From NCBI GenBank assembly GCA_002311335.1, contig DBZX01000064.1, positions 14,198 to 43,363 on the forward strand: 29,166 bases of DNA. Reading direction: 5' to 3'. This document shows, piece after piece, positions 8,051 through 15,984 of the stretch. How positions within the stretch are numbered: the stretch's first letter is position 1; the number at the start of each line of letters is the position of its first letter. A program made the translations under genes and the position numbers. Under the pieces are notes generated by a model. The model ran no database searches and was not told where the DNA came from. It saw only the letters and a list, made by a program, of their open reading frames with translations. Origin of the DNA: a bacterium UBP10_UBA1149. Its GTDB lineage: Bacteria > Desulfobacterota > Binatia > UBA1149.

Positions 8051-9056
8051 CGTCTGCCGATGTGGTGGCCGTGCCGGCCGCGCTGGCCTCGTAAGCGGTG
8101 ATGATCTCGCGCACCAGCGGGTGCCGAACCACGTCGTCCTGGTCGAAGTACACGAACTCTATGCCCTCGGTACCCTCGAGCACGCGCCTGGCGTCGACCA
8201 GGCCCGAGACCTGGCCCGCGGCAAGGTCGATCTGCGTCACGTCGCCGGTGATCACGGCCTGCGATGAAAACCCAAGCCTGGTGAGCACCATTTTCATCTG
8301 CTCGGGGGTGGTGTTCTGAGCCTCGTCGAGGATGACGAAGCTGTCGTTCAGCGTTCGCCCGCGCATGAAGGCCAGCGGTGCCACCTCGACCGTGCCTCGC
8401 TCCATGTACTCGGCCGCGCGCTCGGGGCCCACCATGTCGTAGAGCGCGTCGTACAGCGGCCTGAGGTAGGGGTTTATCTTTTCGGCGAGGTCTCCCGGCA
8501 GGTAGCCGAGCTTTTCGCCCGCCTCGACGGCCGGGCGCGTGAGGATGATGCGATTGACCTTGCCCGACAGCAGCGTTGCCACCGCCATGGCCATGGCGAG
8601 ATAGGTCTTGCCCGTGCCAGCCGGGCCGATGGCAAACACGAGGTCGCTAGCGCGCATGGCATCGGCATAAGCCTTCTGGTTGCGCGACCGCGGCGCAACG
8701 CTGCGCCCACGATCACCGCCCAGCACGGTATCGAGAAACTCTTCTACCAGCGACGCGTTCTCGTCGTTGCTCAGCACTTCGACCGCGCGCTTGACGTCGG
8801 CCGGCTCAAGGATGAAGCCCTTGCCCACGAGATCGTAGAGCTTGCCGAGCACGTGGCCGGCGAGCTCGGTGTCGTGCTCTTCGCCGGTTATCTCGATACC
8901 ACCGGTGGTCATGGACAGGCGCACGCCGAGTGCTTTCTCGAGCGCGATTGCGTTGTTGTCGTGGCTGCCGAACAACTCGTGCAAGCGCCGCGTGTCGGCG
9001 AAGCCGAATTCAGCCGACGAGCTCGTTGGCTTTCTCCAGGAGTTTGTCGAGGCCAC
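8040..9056 (-). CDS. phoH: PhoH-like ATPase (YbeZ)
   Basis: PhoH/YbeZ proteins are P-loop ATPases with predicted RNA helicase-like activity and are commonly encoded next to ybeY, their functional partner in rRNA metabolism. Walker A is GPAGTGKT (144-151 with this start) and Walker B is VILDE (241-245), followed by AQNTTPEQMK. The N-terminal PhoH-type block FADTRRLHELFG is intact. I chose GTG 9056 because AAGGA lies 5 nt upstream. GTG 9101 is also in frame but adds unconserved residues. Either start lies inside the 3' end of alaS, so the genes overlap by about 47 nt. The predicted length of 338 aa is normal for the family. Confidence 0.93.
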   Translation of the reverse strand: MASTNSWRKPTSSSAEFGFADTRRLHELFGSHDNNAIALEKALGVRLSMTTGGIEITGEEHDTELAGHVLGKLYDLVGKGFILEPADVKRAVEVLSNDENASLVEEFLDTVLGGDRGRSVAPRSRNQKAYADAMRASDLVFAIGPAGTGKTYLAMAMAVATLLSGKVNRIILTRPAVEAGEKLGYLPGDLAEKINPYLRPLYDALYDMVGPERAAEYMERGTVEVAPLAFMRGRTLNDSFVILDEAQNTTPEQMKMVLTRLGFSSQAVITGDVTQIDLAAGQVSGLVDARRVLEGTEGIEFVYFDQDDVVRHPLVREIITAYEASAAGTATTSADDDA

Positions 9057-11658
9057 TGGGATCCTTGCCACCGGCCTGGGCAAAGTCGGACTTGCCGCCA
9101 CCGTGACCGTCGACCAGCGGGGCCAGCTCCTTGATAAGCTTACCGGCGTGCACGCGTTCGGCCAGCGCGCCCGAAGTCGCCGCCACCACCGCCACGCCCG
9201 AACCGGTGTCGCCCGCCAGCACCACCACCACCGAGTCGAGCCCGGCGCGCAGTCGGTCGGCCATCTCGCGCAGGCCGCCGGCGTCCAGGCCGTCGGCGCG
9301 GGCCACCACGGCGTGGCCTCCGGCTACCTCGCGCGCCGCGGCGCGCGCGTTTTCTACAGCGTCGCCCGAGCGGGCGCGACTCTGCTCAGACAGCCGGCCT
9401 TCGAGCTCGCCCTTGGCTTCGAGCAATTTTTCCAGCTTGCCCACCACTTCGTCGACGCCACCGCGCAGCAGGCCAGCCACGGTGGAGAGCAACTCGTCGC
9501 GGGTCTTCAGCGCGCCCAGGGCGCCTGCGCCGCTGACCGCCTCAACGCGTCTTACTCCCGCCGCCACGCCCGACTCGCCCGCCAGCCTCAGCAATCCAAT
9601 GTCGCCCGTGCGAGCCACGTGGGTGCCGCCGCAAAGCTCGACCGAGTAGTCGCCCATGCGCACCACGCGCACGAGGTCGCCGTACTTCTCGCCAAAGAAG
9701 GCCAGTGCGCCGGTCGCCAGGGCATCGTCGTAGGACATCTCGGCGACCGTCACCTCGAGGTTGTCGCGAATTGCGTCGTTTACTTCTCTTTCGATCTCGG
9801 CCAACAGCTCGGCCCTGACCGGCCCGTCGTGCTTGAAATCAAACCTGAGTCTCGCCGCGTCGACCAGGGAGCCGGCCTGGTGGGTGTCGTCGCCAAGGTG
9901 ATGACGCAGGGCCGCGTGCAGGAGGTGAGTCACCGAGTGGTTAAGGCGTATGGCCTGCCGCCGCTCTTCGTCCACGCCCAGGCTCACCGTGTCGCCCAGT
10001 GACAGCTCACCCTCGACTACGCGCGCCACGTGTACTGAAACGTCGGTGGCACCCTTGCGGGTGTCGAGAACTTCGAGCGTCGTGCCGGCAGAGGTGCTCA
10101 TGAAACCGGTGTCGCCCACCTGCCCGCCGCTCTCGGCGTAAAACGGGGTCACGGCAGTCACGACCTCCACCTCGTCGCCGGCCTTCGCACTCCCTACAGG
10201 CGCGCCGGCCTTGCCCAACGCTATAACCTCTGACTCGGCCTGCAACTGCCAGCTGCCCTCAAAACTGCTGCCGCCCTTCTCGCGGGCCAGCGCGACCATG
10301 CGCGTGAGGTCGACCTCGGCCGCACCCTTGCGACGCGCACCGCGTGCCCGCTCGCGCTGCTGCTCGAGCGCGGCCTTGAAGCCGTCCACGTCGACCTCTA
10401 TTCCGCGCGACCTGAGGATGTCCTGGGTCATGTCGAGCGGAAACCCGTAGGTGTCATAGAGACGGAAGGCCGTCTCGCCGTCCAGGCGCAGCGAGGAGCC
10501 GCCGGCCGAAAGTTGTCCCGCCGCCTCGTCGAGATGGGCCAGGCCGCGATCCAGGGTGAGCGAAAAACGAAGCTCTTCTTCTTCCACCCCGGCAACGATG
10601 GCCTCGCGGCGGTCACTGAGCTCGGGGTAGGCCGCGCCCATGCCTTCTATGACCGACTCGCAGACCCGGGCAAAGAAAGTGCCCTCGAGCTCCAGGCTGC
10701 GACCATGCCGGGCGGCCCTTCTCAGCAGCCGCCGCAGCACGTAGCCCCGGCCCTCGTTGGAGGGCTCGATGCCGTCGGCGAGCATGAACGAAACCGCGCG
10801 CGCGTGATCGGCCAGCACGCGCATGGAAACGTCGTGTTCGAAGTCCTTGCCGTAGTCGAGACCCGACATCTCCTCGGCCCGCGCTACCAGGCCGCGCAAC
10901 AGCGTGCCCTCGTAGTTGTTGTCCACGTTTTCCAGCACCGCGGCCACGCGCTCAAGGCCCATGCCGGTGTCGACGTGGAGCATGGGCAGATCGTGCAGCT
11001 GGCCGGTATCGTCGCGGTTGTGCTGGATGAAGACCAGGTTCCACAGCTCGATGTAACGAGCACAACCGGCGTTGACCTCGCACTTGTGGCCCGCGACCTG
11101 CTGCATGTCGCAAGAACCTTCGCCGCGGTCTATGTGGATTTCCGAGCAGGGCCCGCAGGGGCCGGTCTCGCCCATCTCCCAGAAGTTGTCTTTCTCGTCA
11201 AAGCGCTGAACCCGATCGGTCGCCAGCCCCGAAATCTTTTTCCAGAGTTTCTCGGACTCGGCGTCGTCGCGGTAAACGGTGACGTAGAGTTTGTCGGCGG
11301 GCAGACCCCAGTTGCCAACGAGCAATTCCCAGGCCCACTCGATGGCCTCGGCCTTGTAGTAGTCGCCGAACGACCAGTTGCCGAGCATCTCGAAAAGGGT
11401 GTGGTGGTAAGTATCGCGTCCGACTTCTTCAAGGTCGTTGTGCTTGCCCGAAATACGCAGGCACTTCTGGCTGTCAACGACTCGAGAGGCCGGTGCTTCG
11501 GCGTTGCCGAGAAAGATGTCCTTGAAAGGCACCATGCCGGCGTTGGTGAACATCAGCGTGGGATCGGCGCGCGGGACCAGCGACGCACTGGGCACCACCA
11601 GGTGACCCCTGGACTCAAAGAACTCGAGAAAACTCGATCGAACTTCCTCCCCGCGCAT
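9010..11658 (-). CDS. alaS: Alanyl-tRNA synthetase
   Basis: A class II aminoacyl-tRNA synthetase that charges tRNA-Ala and edits mischarged Ser or Gly. At 882 aa it is full length (E. coli 876). The N-terminal catalytic core is recognised from FLEFFESRGH, MLGNWSFGDYYK and DTGMGLERV. The editing domain has HSVTHLLHAALRHHLG and the zinc-ligand CGGTH. The C-terminal oligomerisation/C-Ala region ends in a Gly-rich GGGKSDFAQAGG segment. ATG 11658 has no strong ribosome site, although the N-terminus matches the family. It follows recX by 31 nt, reproducing the recA-recX-alaS order of E. coli. Confidence 0.97.
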   Translation of the reverse strand: MRGEEVRSSFLEFFESRGHLVVPSASLVPRADPTLMFTNAGMVPFKDIFLGNAEAPASRVVDSQKCLRISGKHNDLEEVGRDTYHHTLFEMLGNWSFGDYYKAEAIEWAWELLVGNWGLPADKLYVTVYRDDAESEKLWKKISGLATDRVQRFDEKDNFWEMGETGPCGPCSEIHIDRGEGSCDMQQVAGHKCEVNAGCARYIELWNLVFIQHNRDDTGQLHDLPMLHVDTGMGLERVAAVLENVDNNYEGTLLRGLVARAEEMSGLDYGKDFEHDVSMRVLADHARAVSFMLADGIEPSNEGRGYVLRRLLRRAARHGRSLELEGTFFARVCESVIEGMGAAYPELSDRREAIVAGVEEEELRFSLTLDRGLAHLDEAAGQLSAGGSSLRLDGETAFRLYDTYGFPLDMTQDILRSRGIEVDVDGFKAALEQQRERARGARRKGAAEVDLTRMVALAREKGGSSFEGSWQLQAESEVIALGKAGAPVGSAKAGDEVEVVTAVTPFYAESGGQVGDTGFMSTSAGTTLEVLDTRKGATDVSVHVARVVEGELSLGDTVSLGVDEERRQAIRLNHSVTHLLHAALRHHLGDDTHQAGSLVDAARLRFDFKHDGPVRAELLAEIEREVNDAIRDNLEVTVAEMSYDDALATGALAFFGEKYGDLVRVVRMGDYSVELCGGTHVARTGDIGLLRLAGESGVAAGVRRVEAVSGAGALGALKTRDELLSTVAGLLRGGVDEVVGKLEKLLEAKGELEGRLSEQSRARSGDAVENARAAAREVAGGHAVVARADGLDAGGLREMADRLRAGLDSVVVVLAGDTGSGVAVVAATSGALAERVHAGKLIKELAPLVDGHGGGKSDFAQAGGKDPSGLDKLLEKANELVG

Positions 11659-11689
11659 GTCGTTTTGTTACAGGTATTGCGCGGTCTTG

Positions 11690-12304
11690 TCACCCGTGGG
11701 GGTCAGCAGGATCCTCGAACTGTTCGGCCAGCAGCGGCTCGACCAGCCGGGCCACGAGATCTTCGTCAAAACCCCGCCTGACCAGGTAGCGGGCGGCCGC
11801 CACTCCATCACCGGCAGCAGGGTTACCGGCAACGCTGCCGGCACGGTCACGACTCGCGAGAAAAGACTTGAGCAGACGGCGGGCGAGCTCCTCCTGGCCC
11901 TCGTCGTCGACCAGTCGGCCAACCACCGAAACTGCGAGTTCCTGCTCGATGCCCCTGCTGCGCAGCTCGGCGACCAAGCGCTCGCGGCCCCAGCCCCGTC
12001 GCTGGTAGCGAAGCTTAACGTAATCTTCGGCCCAGGCCCGGTCGTCGAGCAGTCCGAGCTGCTCCATGCGCGCTAACGCATGGGCAACATCGGCGGGCTC
12101 GTGTTGACGCCCCAACGCCTGCGCCAGCGTTGCCCGGCTCTTTGCCGAGCGCGCCAGCAGGTCAAGCGCCTGCTTTACTGCCGGTACGGTGCCTTCCGCT
12201 ACGGCATCTTCCGTTGCAGCGGCCAGCCCCTGGCCAGGTTTACTCGGCGACGGCCTGCTCCGCGGGAGGTTCTTTCGCTTCCTCGGCCACCGGCTCGGCC
12301 GCAT
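11690..12304 (-). CDS. recX: Regulatory protein RecX
   Basis: RecX binds RecA filaments and modulates (usually inhibits) recombinase activity. The family is shown by the LLDDRAWAEDYVKLRYQRRG segment, GRERLVAELRSRGI, and a repeat of the three-helix unit near the C-terminus ending in YLVRRGFDEDLVARLV. The start is unclear. Between the recA stop (12242-12240) and the conserved region there is no ATG, GTG or TTG in frame. The nearest ATG is 12304, inside recA (65-nt overlap, AGGCGG just upstream), giving 204 aa. A CTG at 12226 would give 178 aa without the Arg/Pro-rich leader. Translational coupling to recA is likely either way. Confidence 0.85.
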   Translation of the reverse strand: MRPSRWPRKRKNLPRSRPSPSKPGQGLAAATEDAVAEGTVPAVKQALDLLARSAKSRATLAQALGRQHEPADVAHALARMEQLGLLDDRAWAEDYVKLRYQRRGWGRERLVAELRSRGIEQELAVSVVGRLVDDEGQEELARRLLKSFLASRDRAGSVAGNPAAGDGVAAARYLVRRGFDEDLVARLVEPLLAEQFEDPADPHG

Positions 12305-13514
12305 CGCCGCCTGTGGGTTCGTTACCATCGGCATCGCCGGCTGCGGAATCGCTACCATCGGCATCGTCGGCTGCGGAGTCGCTACCAGCGGCGCCGCCTT
12401 CAATCACCGTCAGCTCGGGCGTGCCCGAACCTGCCAGCCCAAGCTCGCTGCGCAAGGCCGACTCTATGGTGTTGGAGATGTCGGGATTCTCGCGCAGGAA
12501 CTCGCAGACGTTCTCGCGGCCCTGGCCGATACGGTCTTCGCCGTATGAGTACCAGGACCCGCTCTTCTCAACGAGGCCGAACTCAACACCGAGGTCGAGT
12601 ATTTCACCCTGGCGATTGACGCCATGGCCGTAGAGTATGTCGAACTCGGCCTCGCGAAAGGGCGGCGCGATCTTGTTCTTGACCACCCTCACCCTGGTGC
12701 GGTTGCCCACCGACTGCTCGCCCTGCTTGATGGCGCCGATACGGCGTATGTCGAGCCTGATCGAGGCGTAGAACTTGAGCGCGTTGCCACCAGTGGTGGT
12801 CTCGGGGCTGCCGAACATTACGCCGATCTTCATGCGAATCTGGTTGATGAAAATCAGGATGGTGTTCGAACGGGAGATGGTCCCCGTGAGCTTGCGCAGG
12901 GCCTGCGACATGAGGCGGGCCTGCAGGCCGACGTGGGAGTCGCCCATTTCGCCCTCTATCTCGGCCCGCGGCACGAGCGCCGCCACCGAGTCGACCACCA
13001 GCACGTCCACCGCGCCGCTGCGGATGAGCGTGTCGGTTATCTCAAGCGCCTGTTCGCCGTTGTCGGGCTGGGAGATGAGCAGGTCAGAAGTGTTCACGCC
13101 CAGCTTGCGGGCGTAAGACACGTCGAGCGCGTGCTCGGCGTCGATGAAGGCCGCCACCCCACCGGCCTTCTGTACCTCGGCTACTGCGTGCAGGGCCAAG
13201 GTGGTTTTGCCCGACGACTCGGGGCCGTAGACCTCGATAATGCGACCACGCGGCAGGCCACCCACGCCCAGGGCGACGTCCAGGCCCAGCGAACCCGACG
13301 ACACCGTGTCGATGTCGTGCGCAGTGTTGTCGTCGCCCAGCCTCATGACCGAGCCCTTGCCGAACTGCTTGTCTATCTGGTCGAGTGCCAACTCGAGCGC
13401 CTTGTCGCGCTCGGCTCCCTCGGGCCGCTTACCGTCGCCCGACATCAGAAACCCACTCTTACTGCTCTTATCCGTGGCCTTAGCGCCCTTCGCATTTCTT
13501 ATCTGCCTCGCCAT
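12240..13514 (-). CDS. recA: Recombinase RecA
   Basis: RecA forms ATP-dependent filaments on single-stranded DNA, drives strand exchange and activates LexA self-cleavage. Walker A GPESSGKT is at 97-104. VDSVAALVPRAEIEGEMGD, the loop-1 region and the loop-2 region (FINQIRMKIGVMFGSPETTTGG, cut here into FINQIR and GSPETTTGG as key parts) are intact. At 424 aa it is long (E. coli 353). It has a basic extension of about 35 residues before the usual core and an acidic repeat tail at 375-424 (SDSAADDADG, SDSAAGDADG). ATG 13514 has an AGGAGG ribosome site with 8-nt spacing, supporting the long N-terminus. It lies downstream of cinA and may be driven both from the cinA promoter and locally; 86 bp separate the two genes. 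Confidence 0.98.
   Translation of the reverse strand: MARQIRNAKGAKATDKSSKSGFLMSGDGKRPEGAERDKALELALDQIDKQFGKGSVMRLGDDNTAHDIDTVSSGSLGLDVALGVGGLPRGRIIEVYGPESSGKTTLALHAVAEVQKAGGVAAFIDAEHALDVSYARKLGVNTSDLLISQPDNGEQALEITDTLIRSGAVDVLVVDSVAALVPRAEIEGEMGDSHVGLQARLMSQALRKLTGTISRSNTILIFINQIRMKIGVMFGSPETTTGGNALKFYASIRLDIRRIGAIKQGEQSVGNRTRVRVVKNKIAPPFREAEFDILYGHGVNRQGEILDLGVEFGLVEKSGSWYSYGEDRIGQGRENVCEFLRENPDISNTIESALRSELGLAGSGTPELTVIEGGAAGSDSAADDADGSDSAAGDADGNEPTGGDAAEPVAEEAKEPPAEQAVAE
12297..12383. repeat. 30-bp tandem repeat in the recA 3' end
   Basis: Two adjacent 30-bp units (12324-12353 and 12354-12383) differ at two positions, and a degenerate third copy lies at about 12297-12323. On the recA strand they encode the decapeptides SDSAADDADG and SDSAAGDADG and the weaker NEPTGGDAA. 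The unit length is a multiple of three, so copy-number change would keep both the recA frame and the overlapping upstream recX frame open. Confidence 0.85.
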
Positions 13515-13600
13515 CTTTCTTTCCTCCTCACTGGCCCTAGCGGACCGTTGTTGTACTTTTCAGTTTCTACTACTCGATTTTCTGGTAATCCGCCGCGTAA

Positions 13601-14941
13601 TCATCCGCCACCCCGCACGCCAAATCCCGAACGCCAGGGCTCAAGGCCAAGCAGGTAACGCCTGGTCCAGTCCAGCGCGAGCTGGCTCGAAAGCACGCGA
13701 ATCCATTCGCGGTTGCCGCCCAGTTTGTAAGTGCGAGCGCAGGCGCCGCCCTCCAGGTAAATGTCTTCACCCGCAGAAAACTCGCCGCCGGAAAAAGCAC
13801 CCTCGGAGAACAGATCGCCGGCCATGCCTATGCACACCGTACCCACCGGCTTGTCGTCGCTGCCCCCGCCGGGGCCGGCGATGCCGCTTACGGCCACGGC
13901 CAGGTCGGCACCGCTCAATCGGCGCGCGCCCAGGGCCATCTCGGCTACGGTCTCTTCGCTCACTTCTCCATACATTGCCAGGGTCACTCCGCTTACTCCC
14001 AGTACCTTCTCTTTAACACTCTGGCTGTAGGCGACAATCCCGCCCGTGTAATAATCTGAGCAACCCGCGACATCGGTCAGCCTGCGACTGATCAATCCAC
14101 CGGTGCACGATTCAGCAGTTACAAGTGTAAGGCCCCGGCGGCTCAAAAGCTGACCCACCTCCTGCTGCATGGTCGTGTCGCCCTCGGCGTAGACCGCGTC
14201 GCCCAGCCGACGGTGTACTTCTTTCGACAATTCGTCGAGCTCGCGCTCGGCGGCTTCGGGCTGCCCGGCCACCGACACGCGCACCGACAGGTCGGGGAAA
14301 CTGGCCCTGAAAGCCAGGCGGCCACGGGCGGGATCAATGGCGCCAAGCAGCGCCTCGTCCAGTGCCGACTCGCTCATGCCAAAGGTCTGAAAAGTGCGCG
14401 ACACGAAGCGCCGGTCGGCGTCGGCCTGGCCACGCAGCCACGGCAGCACCTGCTCTTCGAACATGGCTTTCATTTCGTGCGGCACGCCGGGCAGCACCAC
14501 GCCCACAGCGCCACCTTCGAGGTCAAAACGATAGCCAGGCGCCGTTCCCCGCTGGTTGGGCAAGGGCACGGCGCCCTCGGGAAACATGGCCTGCTTGAGG
14601 TTGTTGTCGGGCATCGAGCGGCCCACGCGGTCAAAAAAACCCCGTATGGCGTCGGCCTGCTCCTCGTCGAGCAGCAACTTGCGGCCGGTAAAACGGGCCA
14701 CGGTCTCGGTGGTGAGGTCGTCTGCCGTGGGCCCCAGCCCGCCGGTAGAAATCACGACGTCGGCCGCAGCCGCCTGCCAGGCCCAGCTTATGCGCTCGCT
14801 GTCATCGCCAACGGTGATAACCGAGACCACCTCTACACCCTCGGCCGACAGGCGGTCGGCCAGCCAGTTGGAGTTGGTGTCGGTGGTGCGGCCGCTGGTC
14901 AGCTCGTCACCGGTGGAAATTATGGAGGCAGTTTTGATCAC
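13601..14941 (-). CDS. cinA: CinA family protein (MoaB-like plus nicotinamide-nucleotide amidase)
   Basis: A two-domain CinA protein of 446 aa. The N-terminal COG1058/MoaB-like domain has STGDELTSGRTTDTNSNWLA and STGGLGPTADDLT, typical of the ADP-ribose pyrophosphatase-like half. The C-terminal PncC-type amidase domain has the nucleophile motif AESCTGG and VSGIAGPGGGSDDKPVGTV. The pathway role is repair and salvage of damaged pyridine nucleotides. The C-terminal tail after the amidase core is longer than usual and Gly-rich. The start is GTG 14941, without a clear ribosome site. pgpA lies upstream and recA downstream; the cinA-recA adjacency is conserved in several bacteria. The upstream gap carries a motif shared with lexA, predicting SOS control. 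Confidence 0.93.
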   Translation of the reverse strand: MIKTASIISTGDELTSGRTTDTNSNWLADRLSAEGVEVVSVITVGDDSERISWAWQAAAADVVISTGGLGPTADDLTTETVARFTGRKLLLDEEQADAIRGFFDRVGRSMPDNNLKQAMFPEGAVPLPNQRGTAPGYRFDLEGGAVGVVLPGVPHEMKAMFEEQVLPWLRGQADADRRFVSRTFQTFGMSESALDEALLGAIDPARGRLAFRASFPDLSVRVSVAGQPEAAERELDELSKEVHRRLGDAVYAEGDTTMQQEVGQLLSRRGLTLVTAESCTGGLISRRLTDVAGCSDYYTGGIVAYSQSVKEKVLGVSGVTLAMYGEVSEETVAEMALGARRLSGADLAVAVSGIAGPGGGSDDKPVGTVCIGMAGDLFSEGAFSGGEFSAGEDIYLEGGACARTYKLGGNREWIRVLSSQLALDWTRRYLLGLEPWRSGFGVRGGG

Positions 14942-14993
14942 GTTTCAGTCATGCAGGCCTGATCGCGAAGGCCCGACCTCTTTTGTAGCATAG

Positions 14994-15015
14994 ATTTTCG
15001 CCCTTTGTTCGCCCC
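14994..15015 (+). promoter_or_regulatory. Candidate LexA operator upstream of cinA-recA
   Basis: The site contains TTCGCCC at 14997-15003 and again at 15008-15014, a perfect 7-nt direct repeat with 11-nt period. The same 22-bp context, with three mismatches in the first 21 positions, lies 11 nt before lexA (24787-24808). It sits 52 nt upstream of the cinA GTG. In the transcription direction it is next to a -10-like TATGCT (14992-14987). Direct repeats of 11-nt period (GTTC-N7-GTTC) are the known LexA geometry in Alphaproteobacteria. Function here is inference from sharing and placement. Confidence 0.6.
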
Positions 15016-15030
15016 ACGCCATCAAATCGC

Positions 15031-15501
15031 CTAAGTGCCGGGAATCAAACCAAAAGCAAGAAACACGCGGCAGGCGATGTTGGCGTAAACACCGGCCATG
15101 AGATCGTCGGCCACGATTCCAAGGCCTCCTGGCAAGCGCTCGGCCGGCCCACAGGGCCAGGGCTTGGCGATGTCGGCGGCCCTGAAAAGCAGGAAAACAA
15201 GCACGAGTACGGGCAGGCTCGTGGGCAGAAAGGCCACGGCTACGAGATAGCCCACCACCTCGTCAACAACCACGCGCGAGGGGTCTTTCTGGCCAAAATC
15301 CCGGGCACACACACCAGCCGCCCAGACGGCCACGGCCACCGCCGCCGCCAGCGCGAGCAGGTAAACAGGGACAGAGTAAACGGCCAGGGCGGCGAACAGC
15401 GGTGCCAGGGCCAGGCCAGGCAGAGTGCCGAAGGTGCCCGGGGCAACGGGCGCGTAGCCAGTGCCCGCACCCGTGCCGAGAAATAGCGCCAGTCGTCTCA
15501 A
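15031..15501 (-). CDS. pgpA: Phosphatidylglycerophosphatase A
   Basis: PgpA removes phosphate from phosphatidylglycerol phosphate to make phosphatidylglycerol at the inner membrane. The conserved N-terminal ATP-independent phosphatase motif GTGYAPVAPGTFGTLPGL, the acidic VVVDEVVGY and the C-terminal DDLMAGVYAN are all present. Several hydrophobic segments surround them. I place the start at TTG 15501, which overlaps the stop of the preceding gene as TTGA and gives the family-typical beginning MRRLALFLGTG. Longer readings of this frame to 15963 are antisense-like in composition and overlap the upstream gene. The length is 156 aa (E. coli 172). It is translationally coupled to the DUF4345-like gene and followed by cinA; pgpA-cinA neighbourhoods are common. 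Confidence 0.92.
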   Translation of the reverse strand: MRRLALFLGTGAGTGYAPVAPGTFGTLPGLALAPLFAALAVYSVPVYLLALAAAVAVAVWAAGVCARDFGQKDPSRVVVDEVVGYLVAVAFLPTSLPVLVLVFLLFRAADIAKPWPCGPAERLPGGLGIVADDLMAGVYANIACRVFLAFGLIPGT

Positions 15502-15890
15502 GCAGTCTGCTTCCGGCCCAAAAGTCCGTAGACACCGGCCACGGCCAGCTCGATGCCCAGGTTGAGCCAGCCCATGAGGCCCGAGGGATCGGGAGCAGTG
15601 ACCAGCATGACCAGCAGGCGGCCAGCGGCAACGCCCAGCCATAGTATGGCGAGCACACCCATCACCACGGCCCGGTCGGCAAAAGATTCGCGCATGGCGT
15701 AGAGGGCCACGCCACCCATGGCCACCATCATGCCGCCGTAAAGCGCGCCGATTTCGCCCCAGCCGTCGCCCTGCCCCGGCATGACGGTCAGGTTGGCGAG
15801 ATCGGCCATGGCCTCGGGCATGGCCAGCGCAAACAGGCCAAACGCCACCAGCGCAGCGCTCACTATCCTCAACACGCGAGTTGCTTCCAT
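15498..15890 (-). CDS. DUF4345-like four-helix membrane protein
   Basis: A 130-aa integral membrane protein with four hydrophobic helices (about residues 6-24, 47-65, 71-94 and 106-124). It has the GALYGGMMVAMGGVALYA and MGWLNLGIELAVAG segments that resemble the DUF4345 family. The function is unknown. The start is well supported, with AGGAG 5 nt upstream of ATG 15890. Its stop overlaps the TTG start of pgpA, suggesting co-translation and possibly a membrane-lipid link. A strong intrinsic terminator ends only 27 nt before the ATG, so its promoter must overlap the terminator or expression depends on read-through. Confidence 0.8.
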   Translation of the reverse strand: MEATRVLRIVSAALVAFGLFALAMPEAMADLANLTVMPGQGDGWGEIGALYGGMMVAMGGVALYAMRESFADRAVVMGVLAILWLGVAAGRLLVMLVTAPDPSGLMGWLNLGIELAVAGVYGLLGRKQTA

Positions 15891-15916
15891 GCTTACTCCT
15901 CGAGGCGCCGGGCATG

Positions 15917-15956
15917 AAAAAGCGCCACCTGCAGAGACTATTAGCGCAGGAGGCGC
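15917..15956 (-). terminator. Strong intrinsic terminator of the secreted-protein operon
   Basis: On the minus strand GCGCC-T-CCTGC (15956-15946) pairs with GCAGG-T-GGCGC (15932-15922). This makes ten base pairs with one T-T mismatch around a 13-nt loop, followed at once by TTTTT (15921-15917). It lies 29 nt after the stop of the FG-GAP protein gene. Confidence 0.88.
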
Positions 15957-15984
15957 ACGGCAAGCTAATTGTGTGCGATAGCGG

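Noticed and set aside
8842..11781. Long plus-strand open frames antisense to phoH and alaS (8842-10002, 10513-11781)
   Set aside because: Shadows of GC-rich coding on the minus strand; no ribosome sites, no domains.
13515..13600. Search for a second LexA-like box directly before recA
   Set aside because: The 86-bp gap has a strong ribosome site but no copy of the TTCGCCC direct repeat; the candidate operator lies before cinA instead.
15502..15963. Upstream extension of pgpA to 310 codons
   Set aside because: Overlaps the DUF4345-like gene, which has a proper ribosome site and four membrane helices; the extension is Arg/Gly/His-rich.
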